Positions 45,868-53,562 of a stretch of 64,000 bases of DNA are shown here, in pieces. Each line of letters opens with the position of its first letter. Positions within the stretch are counted from its first letter, which is position 1. The notes beneath the pieces are model-generated. The model was given only the letters and a program-made list of their open reading frames with translations, did not search any database and was not told the DNA's origin. The stretch is from Candidatus Gastranaerophilales bacterium (GTDB lineage Bacteria; Cyanobacteriota; Vampirovibrionia; Gastranaerophilales; Gastranaerophilaceae), in assembly GCA_944324285.1 (NCBI GenBank), contig CALUVR010000008.1, forward strand, positions 16,055 through 80,054. The letters are read 5' to 3'. The translations under genes and the position numbers were made by a program.

Positions 45868-45913
45868 CCGTAATTTTGGCGGTCTTATAGAATAAGACCG
45901 CCTGTGGTTACGG
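45868..45913 (+). other. Strong stem-loop between scaffold-like and adaptor genes
   Basis: CCGTAA / TTACGG outside and GGCGGTCTTAT / ATAAGACCGCC inside give a stem of 17 pairs, with a small internal loop. There is no T-run, so it is more likely an RNA-processing or stability element than a terminator. Confidence 0.55.
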
Positions 45914-45927
45914 TAAAAGGAGATGAT

Positions 45928-46566
45928 ATGAATTATTTTGATTTAATAAATAAATCTCTTGTCGAACTCAATTACAAGCAGGTGCATGCTTTTAGCGAGT
46001 TGACAAAGAATGAGCATTTAAAGATTAAAAATATTATAAATATTTTAAATACGGAAATTTGCAATTCCGAAAACTGGAATTTTCTTCTTAGAAAAACCGA
46101 ATTGACAATTCCGGCGGATGTTACAGAGATAACTAATTCCGTAGAGGGTAAAATAAATTCCGTCTTTATTGACGGGAAAAAGTACAGATTTATTGAGGAT
46201 TACGAAAAGTTTTTAACAAATTCTAATCCGTCAAATTCATTTTCATTATTCAATGATAAGTTTTTATTTCCGAAATTTGAAAAAGCGCAGACTGCTGAAA
46301 TATATTATTATACCTCTAAATTTGTAAAGGCTTCGGATGGAACGGAAAAAGCCCTTTTTGAAACTGAAACAGACTGTTCGGTAATTCCTGATGCATTTGC
46401 AGAACCTGTTCTGGTATATGGGGCATGTATGAGATTAAAGGGAAATCCTCAGCACATAAGGTTTAGTTACTGGATGTCAATGTATCGGGATGCATTAGCG
46501 AATTTGCGGTCAAAGTCCGGTGTTAATGCGGATTACACCCCTGAGATAAGGATGCACAGAAACTAA
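45928..46566 (+). CDS. Head-tail adaptor-like protein
   Basis: The 212-residue product begins MNYFDLINKSLVELNYKQVH and has the helical-beta pattern of podovirus adaptors that sit below the portal (P22 gp4-like): NSENWNFLLRKTELTIPADV, FEKAQTAEIYYYTSK, AFAEPVLVYGACMRLKG. AAAGGAGAT precedes the ATG, and the upstream in-frame ATG or GTG is less likely. The gene is separated from the next by a 740-base repeat gap. Confidence 0.68.
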   Translation: MNYFDLINKSLVELNYKQVHAFSELTKNEHLKIKNIINILNTEICNSENWNFLLRKTELTIPADVTEITNSVEGKINSVFIDGKKYRFIEDYEKFLTNSNPSNSFSLFNDKFLFPKFEKAQTAEIYYYTSKFVKASDGTEKALFETETDCSVIPDAFAEPVLVYGACMRLKGNPQHIRFSYWMSMYRDALANLRSKSGVNADYTPEIRMHRN

Positions 46567-47308
46567 TTCCTCACTCTTGCCGCAATATGAATTATTCGAT
46601 GATAACACGTCATTCCGGAAGCGTAGAATTGTAAAATACAACGACTATGCGATTGCGGGTCGTAGCCCGCAATGACGAGTTACCCCTCACCCTAGCCCTC
46701 AGCGCAAGGCATACAGAGTCGCAAGACTCGTTACCTCGTCTGCTCCCTTTGTATCCCTCAAGGGGAGAGGGAATATAACGTCATTGCGAGCACTCTGCCG
46801 AATAAAAGGTGACTAAATGTCACGTTTGGTAAGAGGGAAGAAGCAATCCAGCCTTTTGCCTCCCTTTGTAAGGGAGGTGGCACATAAGTGCCGGAGGGTT
46901 TTACAATAAATACCCCCTCACCCTGACCCTCTCCCTTTGGGAGAGGGGAGAAAATCCATACGTCATTGCGGAAGCTTAGAAAAACCGATTGAAGCGAATG
47001 CTGAAATCGAGTTTTTCAAGCTATGCGGAATCGCATTCCCGTTGAATAATTTCTGCCCACAACCAGTAATGACACTAAAAAATAAACACGACGGTATGAT
47101 TTTACTTTCACAGAAATACAAATTTCCCTGCTCTCACTCTTTCTATACGATTGTTCGGCAGAGTGAAAAACCGCAAAAAAAACAGGAAGTTATTTTTCAT
47201 TCCCCCCTGTTAAGATTTACACTAGCCGAAATATAAATAGCATGTTTAGTATAACACATTATTCGTAAAAAGACAAATTTTAGTAAGAAATCTTAATAAT
47301 TATCAACA
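46567..47308. repeat. 740-base repeat-filled gap inside the phage-like cluster
   Basis: Modules in order: ATTCCGGAAGCGTAGAATTG, GCGATTGCGGGTCGTAGCCC, CTCACCCTAGCCCTCAGCGC, ATTGCGAGC...GAAGCAATCCAGCC (split by an insertion at 46800-46840), a CCTCCCTTTGTAAGGGAGG module, a CCCTCTCCCTTTGGGAGAGGG hairpin, and CATTGCGGAAGCTTAGAAAA with its TTTTTCAAGCTATGCGGAAT partner. The frame 46937-47236 is composed of these. No gene. Confidence 0.75.
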
Positions 47309-47740
47309 ATGAAACGATTAACCAAACAACAGAAAACATTTATTGACGAATATATAAAAACCGTAGACGGCGAAGCCGCAGCCCGTAACGCCGGATATAA
47401 ATCCAGAAATTTAAAAGACATGGCAGATAGACTCCTCGCAGATGAATTGATTATCAAAGAAATGAAAATTCGTCTTAATGTCCATATAAAATCTCTGCGT
47501 GTGGAAAAAGGCTATGTTATCCAAAAACTTCTTAAAATAGCGGAATTTTCGCTGGAGGAAGAAGATATTACGGATAAAGAGGGAAATTTTACGGGGAAGC
47601 GCAAACTTCGTGATACCTCAGCCGCCCTGAAAGCACTCGAAAGCTTATGCAAATATTTAGGGTTTAATTCAAAGCTTGAAGAAGGTTACAAGCCTGCCAA
47701 AATTATTACTATCTCAAATCTCGATGACAGTAAGATCTAA
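47309..47740 (+). CDS. Phage terminase small subunit
   Basis: The 143-residue protein has the Terminase_2 start KRLTKQQKTFIDEYIKTVDG, EAAARNAGYKSRN (HTH that binds the packaging site) and a helical oligomerisation region with DTSAALKALESLCKYLGF. It selects DNA for the large subunit at 51.9 kb. It lacks a clear ribosome binding site. Unlike most phages it is 4 kb away from the large subunit. Confidence 0.88.
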   Translation: MKRLTKQQKTFIDEYIKTVDGEAAARNAGYKSRNLKDMADRLLADELIIKEMKIRLNVHIKSLRVEKGYVIQKLLKIAEFSLEEEDITDKEGNFTGKRKLRDTSAALKALESLCKYLGFNSKLEEGYKPAKIITISNLDDSKI

Positions 47741-47756
47741 ACTTAATAAACAAATG

Positions 47757-47860
47757 AGCATGGTGCAGTTGTCCCTTTGCTTATTTATTTTCTCAACACG
47801 CTTCCGCCCTGCTCACGCTATCGTTTCGAAAACAAATAAGCAAAGGGGTCCATGCAGTCT
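47757..47860. other. Long-range stem with inverted CCCTTTGCTTATTT copies
   Basis: CCCTTTGCTTATTT near 47771 and AAATAAGCAAAGGG near 47830 form a 14-pair stem, extended by GCATGG / CCATGC outside, around a loop of about 50 bases. It sits between the small terminase and the next gene. Candidate packaging site or structured RNA; neither is shown. Confidence 0.5.
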
Positions 47861-47894
47861 ATATTGCAAAGCTAGTTAAACAGAAAGGAAAATT

Positions 47895-48257
47895 ATGAAA
47901 GAAAAAGAAGAAGATATTGAACAAATATTGTTAAATAATGCGTCTTTGGACGAGCTTATAAAAATGAAAATAGAAAAAGAATTCAAATCAGAACTTAACA
48001 ATGCCCATAAAAAACACAAACAAAAAACCATAACAGATATTTCAAAAGTTCCGCAGAATTTAATTTTTTCAAAATATTCGGTATTCAGAGTATTCAACAG
48101 AAAAAATAAATCGGAAACATTTGTCAACGGAGTTCAGGCAGAGGCAATGCTCGGAATTCAAAATTCAATCAGAGAAAAAATGTTGAGAGGTGAACTCGGT
48201 TCATTCACGACAGATGATGCTTATGTAAAGTTTGAGAAGATAGATGTTGAAGTTTAG
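47895..48257 (+). CDS. Hypothetical phage-like protein, 120 aa
   Basis: Not recognised. A charged N-terminal coiled-coil (KEKEEDIEQILLNNASLDEL, then KMKIEKEFKSELNNAHKKHK) precedes a compact domain with LIFSKYSVFRVFNRKNKSET and MLGIQNSIREKML. AGAAAGGAA precedes the ATG. It overlaps the GNAT gene by 14 bases, so the two are translated together. Confidence 0.65.
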   Translation: MKEKEEDIEQILLNNASLDELIKMKIEKEFKSELNNAHKKHKQKTITDISKVPQNLIFSKYSVFRVFNRKNKSETFVNGVQAEAMLGIQNSIREKMLRGELGSFTTDDAYVKFEKIDVEV

Positions 48258-48765
48258 CCAGCTTATTGTAGACCGCAAAAATAATTATTACAAAAACACT
48301 GAATATATTCCTCAGATGATGTTTCTATACCTCAGGTATAAGAAATTTTTAGCGGATGATTTTGCACTTGACGGGCGGAATTTCTACGATTATTTCCTTG
48401 ATTTAGTGGAAGAGGTTTCACCCTATTTCTGGGGAATATTTTCAGACGATGAGGCGGCGGGATTTGTCTATCTTGAAAATTTTACGGGAAGTTCTGAAAA
48501 ACTTCATTGTGCTGAGGTTACGACCTGTTTTGATAAAAAGTTTTGGGGCGGTTTTACTTATTATGCCGCGATTGTATTTTTTAATTACTGTTTTGAAAAC
48601 CTCGGGCTTAAAAAAGTTAAAGCGCTAATTTATCCGGAGAATTTCAGAGTGGTTGGGCTTTTAAACAGATGCGGATTTATAAAGGAAGCATTACTTAAGT
48701 CTGAGACAATGCGCGGCGGAAAACCTCAGGATATTGTTATTTACTCGCTGGACGCGCCATTGTAA
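48244..48765 (+). CDS. GNAT-type N-acetyltransferase-like protein
   Basis: The 173-residue protein has the GNAT core: EAAGFVYLENFTGS (beta strands), HCAEVTTCFDKKFWGGFTYY (in place of the acetyl-CoA loop R/Q-x-x-G-x-G/A), LKKVKALIYPENFRVVGLLN and NRCGFIKEALLKSE. The RimJ/RimL-like C-terminus is clear; the CoA-binding loop is degenerate, so activity is uncertain. Acetyltransferase-like genes do occur among virion genes of some podoviruses. Confidence 0.75.
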   Translation: MLKFSQLIVDRKNNYYKNTEYIPQMMFLYLRYKKFLADDFALDGRNFYDYFLDLVEEVSPYFWGIFSDDEAAGFVYLENFTGSSEKLHCAEVTTCFDKKFWGGFTYYAAIVFFNYCFENLGLKKVKALIYPENFRVVGLLNRCGFIKEALLKSETMRGGKPQDIVIYSLDAPL

Positions 48766-49571
48766 GGCACTAAATGGAAACACGTTAAGATGATAAGACG
48801 ATAAGTGCAATAAAGTGGATAGTGAGTGGTGAGGAGTGAAAGGTTCAATAAAAAATTAGTCACTTCACACTTCACGTGTTAAAAGGCTGGATTGCTTCGC
48901 TGTCACTCGCAATGACGTGTCTACTATTCCCCTCTCCCCTTGAGGCGGATTTACGGACGGACGATAGTCCGGTTATGTCGGTTGGGCATACTTGCCCAAC
49001 TAAAATACTAAGGTGAGATGTTCGTCATTCTGAGGGCGAAGCCCGAAAGAATCCAGCTTTTGGAAACGTGAAGCGTGAGGTGTGAAGCGTGAATAAACTT
49101 ATTATATTGAACCACTCACCCATCACTCTTCACCCTTCACTATAAAAAGGCTGGATTGCTTCGCTATCGCTCGCAATGACATGTCTACAATTCCCCTCTC
49201 CCCTTGAGGGAGAGGGTGGCACGTAGTGCCGGGTGAGGGGTTGTGTCTGTTGGGCATACCTGCCCAACAAACAATCTAAAGGCTGGATTGCTTCGCTGTC
49301 GCTCGCAATGACGTATCTACTATTCCCCTCTCCCATTGAGGGATACAAAGGGAACCGCTGAGCTGTGCGAAGCGTGTGACCCTGTATGCCTTGTGCTGAG
49401 GGTGTCCGCAGGGCGGGTGAGGGTAAAATGTGAAGCCTAGTTTTACGTCATTGCCGACTGTGACCCGCAATCGCATAATCGCTGTATTCTACAATTCTAT
49501 GCTTCTGAAATGACGTTGGATTTTTTATTAATACTATTTATCTTTGTAAAAAATATGAAAGGTTAGAAAAA
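48766..49571. repeat. 800-base repeat mosaic inside the phage-like cluster
   Basis: The densest mosaic in the window. GGCTGGATTGCTTCGCTNTC plus CGCAATGAC occurs three times (48884, 49149, 49281). CCCCTCTCCCCTTGAGG-type modules occur three times or more, with TTGGGCATACTTGCCCAA, TTCTGAGGGCGAAGCCCGAA and CACTTCACACTTCACG words. No gene; all frames here are repeat-derived. GAAAGG at the end serves the portal gene. Confidence 0.8.
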
Positions 49572-51218
49572 ATGGAAATTACTAATGATGATTTAACACT
49601 CGGGATAAAGCCGGAGGATGAAATTCTTCTGGTAAATGAAATTTCCGAAAAATATGACAGGTTTGAAGATTACCGTATGCAGCAGCTTACTGACATAAAG
49701 CTGGTAAGAGATGCTATATATAATCCTGCAAGCCAGAATGTTAACGGCTGGGGAAGTAAGATTGAATTACCGGATATCTATGAACTTGCGCAAACCTTAA
49801 AATCCCACATAAGCGAAAATTTGTATTCCCATCCTGATGCAATGTTTGATGTTTCCGGAACAACTCCGCAGACTCAATCTTACGCCAACAAACAGAAGGC
49901 CATGCTTGTCAACACTTTTGAGCAGATGAATATTGAAAACGAACTGGAAAAAGTTATTGACAGCATTGTCGAAACGGGCGAATGCACTCTTTTTGTCGGC
50001 TGGGAAACAATTATAAAACAAACCCGCCGCGCCAAAACGATTGAAGAAGATATGAAAAACCCCGACGGCAAAACTTTTGTGCTGGAAGATAAAGTCGTAT
50101 ATGACAACGCCAAGGTTAAATTTATAAAAGCCGAAGATTTTGTCTTTGATAAATCAAACCGTGACAAATGGGACAGCTGCGCCAAAATCTATAGAACTTA
50201 TGCAACTATAGATGAAATATTCTGTGATAAATCAAACAACCTTTTGAATAAAGAAAAACTGGAAAAACTGAAAGGAGTGGTGGCAAAGAAAAAGAACAGG
50301 AACGATGAAAAAGGGATAGATGAAAATAAACTTGAGATTTTGGAATTCTGGGGTGATATAGAACTTTCTGACGGCAAAATTTTACGAAATCGTATTGTAA
50401 CTGTTGCGGGCAGACGGGAAATTATAAGGTTTGAAGCAAATCCTTTTGTTATAAACCCGTTTATTCATGCAAATATAATTGAAAGTCCTGCAACTGGCAG
50501 AGGAATTTCACCATTGAAAGTGGCTCTTGTACTGAATAATGTTTCATCAACAATTTTGAATAAACAAATTGATGCTCTTGCCTTGATGATTAATCCTCCG
50601 TATCTTGCACCGAAAGGCTGCTTTAAAGGTCAGCAGGATGTCAGACCCGGTAAAATTATTGAATACGATGCTGCACTAATGCCTGCCGCACCGACCCCGA
50701 TAAGTTTTGATAAAGCTATGCAGGGCTGGGATTTCCTTAACTATTTCAAATCCACTACAGAAAGTGCAACCGGAATTTTCAAAAATATGGCGGGAAATTT
50801 ACAGGACGTTCAACGAACCGCAACAGAATTGAATTACTCCGTAAGCGGTCAGGAAGCACGGCTTAATATGATGCTTGATGCAATTAACCGTAAAATTATA
50901 ATTCCTATGGTGGAAAAAACAGCCGAGATTATTGCAAACTTTAAATTCGGTGATGAACTTATCAGAATTGAAGATCACGGCAAATATGTTTTTGACAGAA
51001 TAAACGATGATGTCAGAAATTCAAACTATATCTACCGCTACGGCGATAGAAAGGCAAGCTTTGAGAGAAAAACAAGGCTTAAAGAACTTTTTGAAGTGGT
51101 GAAATCTTTTGCAGAAGTTCCGACTGTTGCAGAGCAGGTTGACTGGCTGGAATGCTTCAAATTTGCACTGGAACAATATGGAATTGAAAATGCCAACAAT
51201 TTTCTGAAAGATATGTAG
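49572..51218 (+). CDS. Phage portal protein
   Basis: The 548-residue protein fits the P22-like portal family: SKIELPDIYELAQTLKSHIS, ETGECTLFVGWE, KAEDFVFDKSNRDKWDSCAK, LEILEFWGDI, ANIIESPATGRGISPLKVAL and LNNVSSTILNKQIDALALM. A late helix with LNMMLDAINRKIIIPMVEKT follows. It forms the dodecameric DNA gateway of the capsid. GAAAGGTTAG precedes the ATG. Frame fully open, flanked by repeat gaps on both sides. Confidence 0.85.
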   Translation: MEITNDDLTLGIKPEDEILLVNEISEKYDRFEDYRMQQLTDIKLVRDAIYNPASQNVNGWGSKIELPDIYELAQTLKSHISENLYSHPDAMFDVSGTTPQTQSYANKQKAMLVNTFEQMNIENELEKVIDSIVETGECTLFVGWETIIKQTRRAKTIEEDMKNPDGKTFVLEDKVVYDNAKVKFIKAEDFVFDKSNRDKWDSCAKIYRTYATIDEIFCDKSNNLLNKEKLEKLKGVVAKKKNRNDEKGIDENKLEILEFWGDIELSDGKILRNRIVTVAGRREIIRFEANPFVINPFIHANIIESPATGRGISPLKVALVLNNVSSTILNKQIDALALMINPPYLAPKGCFKGQQDVRPGKIIEYDAALMPAAPTPISFDKAMQGWDFLNYFKSTTESATGIFKNMAGNLQDVQRTATELNYSVSGQEARLNMMLDAINRKIIIPMVEKTAEIIANFKFGDELIRIEDHGKYVFDRINDDVRNSNYIYRYGDRKASFERKTRLKELFEVVKSFAEVPTVAEQVDWLECFKFALEQYGIENANNFLKDM

Positions 51219-51871
51219 AAATAAATAAATCTGTCATTCGGAAGCGTAGAATTGTAAAATACAACTACTATGCGATTGCGGGTCGTAGCCAGCAATGACG
51301 TAAAACTCGCAGGCTTCATTTTTTACCCTCACCCGCCCTGCGGGCACCATCAGCACAAGGCATACAGGGTCGCAAGACTCGTTACCTCATCTGCTCCCTT
51401 TGTATCCAAAAGGGAGAGGGGTGGAAGCCAACCGTCATTCCGGAAGCTTAGAAAAACTGATTGAAGCAAATGCTGAAATCAAGTTTTTCAAGCTATGCGG
51501 AATCGCACTGCCGTCAAATTCTACTATTATTCAATCCAGGGTCAAACCCCTGGATAACGTTAAATTATAGCATTACCGCAAAACTTGGTATTTATGCTAC
51601 TTTTTGGGCTCTGTTCAAAACCTGCTTTGTGGATTTGCAATAAAAGCAAAAATAGATTTTTTCTGTGCCGCATTTTCCTTTTTACTCCTCATTCTGCGGC
51701 ACTTTCCCTTTAATAATTATAGCCGTATGGTTATTTAATTTTTGGAACAGTTTGTTGTATAATTTTCAAATGCGAAAATCCAATCTATAAGTCATTCTCC
51801 GGAATGGCTTTTTCATTATGAAACACGACGGACGTAATGCCGTGACTCAGGATTAGGAAAATATTAATAAT
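51219..51871. repeat. 650-base gap with repeats, hairpin and inverted repeat copy
   Basis: From 51235 it repeats the modules of the 46.6-kb gap (ATTCGGAAGCGTAGAATTG, GCGATTGCGGGTCGTAGCC, AGCACAAGGCATACAGGGTC, GTCATTCCGGAAGCTTAGAA). At 51666-51703 GTGCCGCA / TGCGGCAC form a hairpin. At 51719-51736 is the complement of the 18-bp word at 41293. No gene seen. Confidence 0.7.
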
Positions 51872-53164
51872 ATGGTGGAATATAAGTTACTGAAGGCTCA
51901 GCGGGAATTTTTGGAAATTCCGCATAATTATACTCTTGATGTAGCAGTATATCAAGGCGGATACGGTTCTGGGAAAACTTTTGCAGGCTCGCTTCTTGGT
52001 ATATTGCTTGCTCTTAAATATCCTGGAGTGAAAGGCTTAGTCGGAGCACAAACTTACACTCTCGTCCGAGATACAACTCTCCAATCTTATTTTGAGCATT
52101 TAGAAAATATTGGTTTTATTGAAGGAATTGATTACGAATGGTCATCTTCTTTGCAGAAATTATCATTTCAAAACGGCTCGGAAATACTTTTTAGGCATTT
52201 TGATGAGCCAAATAAATTAAAATCCTTAAATCTTGGGTTTGTGGAAATTGAAGAAATGTCCGAGGTGCCGTATGAAACCTTTAAAGTTCTTCTGTCCCGT
52301 ATGCGCCAGCGTGTCAAAAAATCGTGGAAAAATTTTACCTACAGAATTTTCGGGCATACAAATCCCGAAATGCAAAGAGGCTGGATATATAAGACTTTTA
52401 CAGAAAATAATGCTCCGAATTACCGTCTTATTTCAGCCCCGACAACTCAGAATATTTATCTGCCTGATGGTTTTTGCGACGAACTAAAAAAAATCTACGA
52501 TGAAGAATATTACAGGATTTTTGTACTTGCGCAAAACGGAGAAGTTAATAATAATCTGGTTGTCAAAGGGTTTACTGATGACAATGTAAAAGATATTGCA
52601 TATCAGCCGGAAATGGATTTACATATATCCTGCGACTTTAACGTTGATCCAATGTGCTGGGTTTTCGCGCATAAGACTGAGGATAAAGTTTTTTACTTTG
52701 ACGAAATCGCTATGGAAAACACGACAACTGCGGGTGCCTGTGATGAATTTTGCAGAAGATACTCTAATCATAAAGGAAAAATTATCGTAAACGGGGATGC
52801 CTCAGGCGATAACAGAAGCTGCACAAGTGAATATACAAATTATGTCATTATCAAGAAAAAACTTTTGCAATACGGCTATGACGCTGATATAAGAATAAAA
52901 GCTTATAATCCGCCCATAAAAAACAGAATTGCCGCGTTTAACGCCAAAATCCGAAACGCAGACGGTGATATCTGTCTTTATGTTGATAAAAAGTGTGAAA
53001 AGCTTCTGTATAATATTTATAATCTCCGATACAAAGAAGGCACCTCAAAAATAGATATACCGAGTTACCAGCAGATAAAACAGACAAAAGAACTGAAATT
53101 TCTCTCTCATCCGATAGATGCAGCGTCGTATCTTGTGGATTTTTATTGGCCTATTACGTTATGA
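51872..53164 (+). CDS. Phage terminase large subunit
   Basis: The 430-residue packaging motor has Walker A GGYGSGKT (29-36), Walker B GFVEIEEMSE and a C-terminal RNase H-like nuclease with CDFNVDP, VNGDASGD and HPIDAASYLVDF acidic residues. All appear intact. It cuts and pumps DNA into the capsid through the portal. No strong ribosome binding site is visible at the ATG. It is in the last third of the cluster, after the portal gene, the reverse of the usual order. Confidence 0.93.
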   Translation: MVEYKLLKAQREFLEIPHNYTLDVAVYQGGYGSGKTFAGSLLGILLALKYPGVKGLVGAQTYTLVRDTTLQSYFEHLENIGFIEGIDYEWSSSLQKLSFQNGSEILFRHFDEPNKLKSLNLGFVEIEEMSEVPYETFKVLLSRMRQRVKKSWKNFTYRIFGHTNPEMQRGWIYKTFTENNAPNYRLISAPTTQNIYLPDGFCDELKKIYDEEYYRIFVLAQNGEVNNNLVVKGFTDDNVKDIAYQPEMDLHISCDFNVDPMCWVFAHKTEDKVFYFDEIAMENTTTAGACDEFCRRYSNHKGKIIVNGDASGDNRSCTSEYTNYVIIKKKLLQYGYDADIRIKAYNPPIKNRIAAFNAKIRNADGDICLYVDKKCEKLLYNIYNLRYKEGTSKIDIPSYQQIKQTKELKFLSHPIDAASYLVDFYWPITL

Positions 53165-53216
53165 CAGATATTCATTTGTGGCTTGTGCCGCCTTATATAC
53201 AAAGAAAGGATTTTTT

Positions 53217-53450
53217 ATGGAACAATTTTTACAGTATTCACCAATATTAATAGTGGTTGTCGCATTTTTAATCCAGCAGCGAATAGTCGTTACCCCCGAA
53301 CAGCTTGAAAAAAAACATAGAGAAATTATAGAAGATGTCGAAGAACGCTTTGTTTCAATCCATAGTTTCCACGACTTAAAAGAACATTTTGCAGAAATGA
53401 AGGATAAAATAGATAAAATTTATGACTGCGTAATTCAAAACAATATGTAA
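53217..53450 (+). CDS. Small membrane protein, phage lysis or virion type
   Basis: A 77-residue protein with one N-terminal membrane helix (YSPILIVVVAFLIQQ) and a charged coiled-coil tail (EQLEKKHREIIEDVEERFVS, then DLKEHFAEMKDKIDKIYD). AAAGGA precedes the ATG at 53217. The topology resembles small phage lysis accessory proteins or DUF-type holins. It is the last gene I assign to the phage-like cluster. Confidence 0.65.
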   Translation: MEQFLQYSPILIVVVAFLIQQRIVVTPEQLEKKHREIIEDVEERFVSIHSFHDLKEHFAEMKDKIDKIYDCVIQNNM

Positions 53451-53562
53451 ATATTTGTAACACAATATTATATAATTTTTAAAGTTTTCCTTATATAGAG
53501 CCGTAAACATGAATACCAGGAGTACATGTTACTAAGAAAAACGAAAGGAAAGCGGAAACTAA

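Larger units (their letters stand above)
40821..53450 (+). mobile_element. Domesticated podovirus-like prophage or gene-transfer-agent-like cluster
   Basis: All genes in this 12.6-kb stretch read on the plus strand and many encode virion or packaging proteins: amidase, tail propeller, capsid, scaffold-like, adaptor, small and large terminase, portal. There is no integrase, repressor of lytic type, replication gene or tail fibre. The order differs from standard phage (portal and large terminase come last). Four long gaps are filled with the host's intergenic repeats. The reading frames are nevertheless intact, which argues for selection on the particle genes. Confidence 0.7.

Noticed and set aside
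46937..47236. Open frame of 99 codons between adaptor and small terminase
   Set aside because: The sequence consists of the GGAAGCTTAGAAAA / TTTTTCAAGCTATGCGGAAT module found in other gaps; no ribosome binding site.
49130..49476. Minus-strand open frames with SLRATAKQSSL-type peptides
   Set aside because: These peptides are translations of the CATTGCGAG...GAAGCAATCC repeat and occur wherever that repeat lies.
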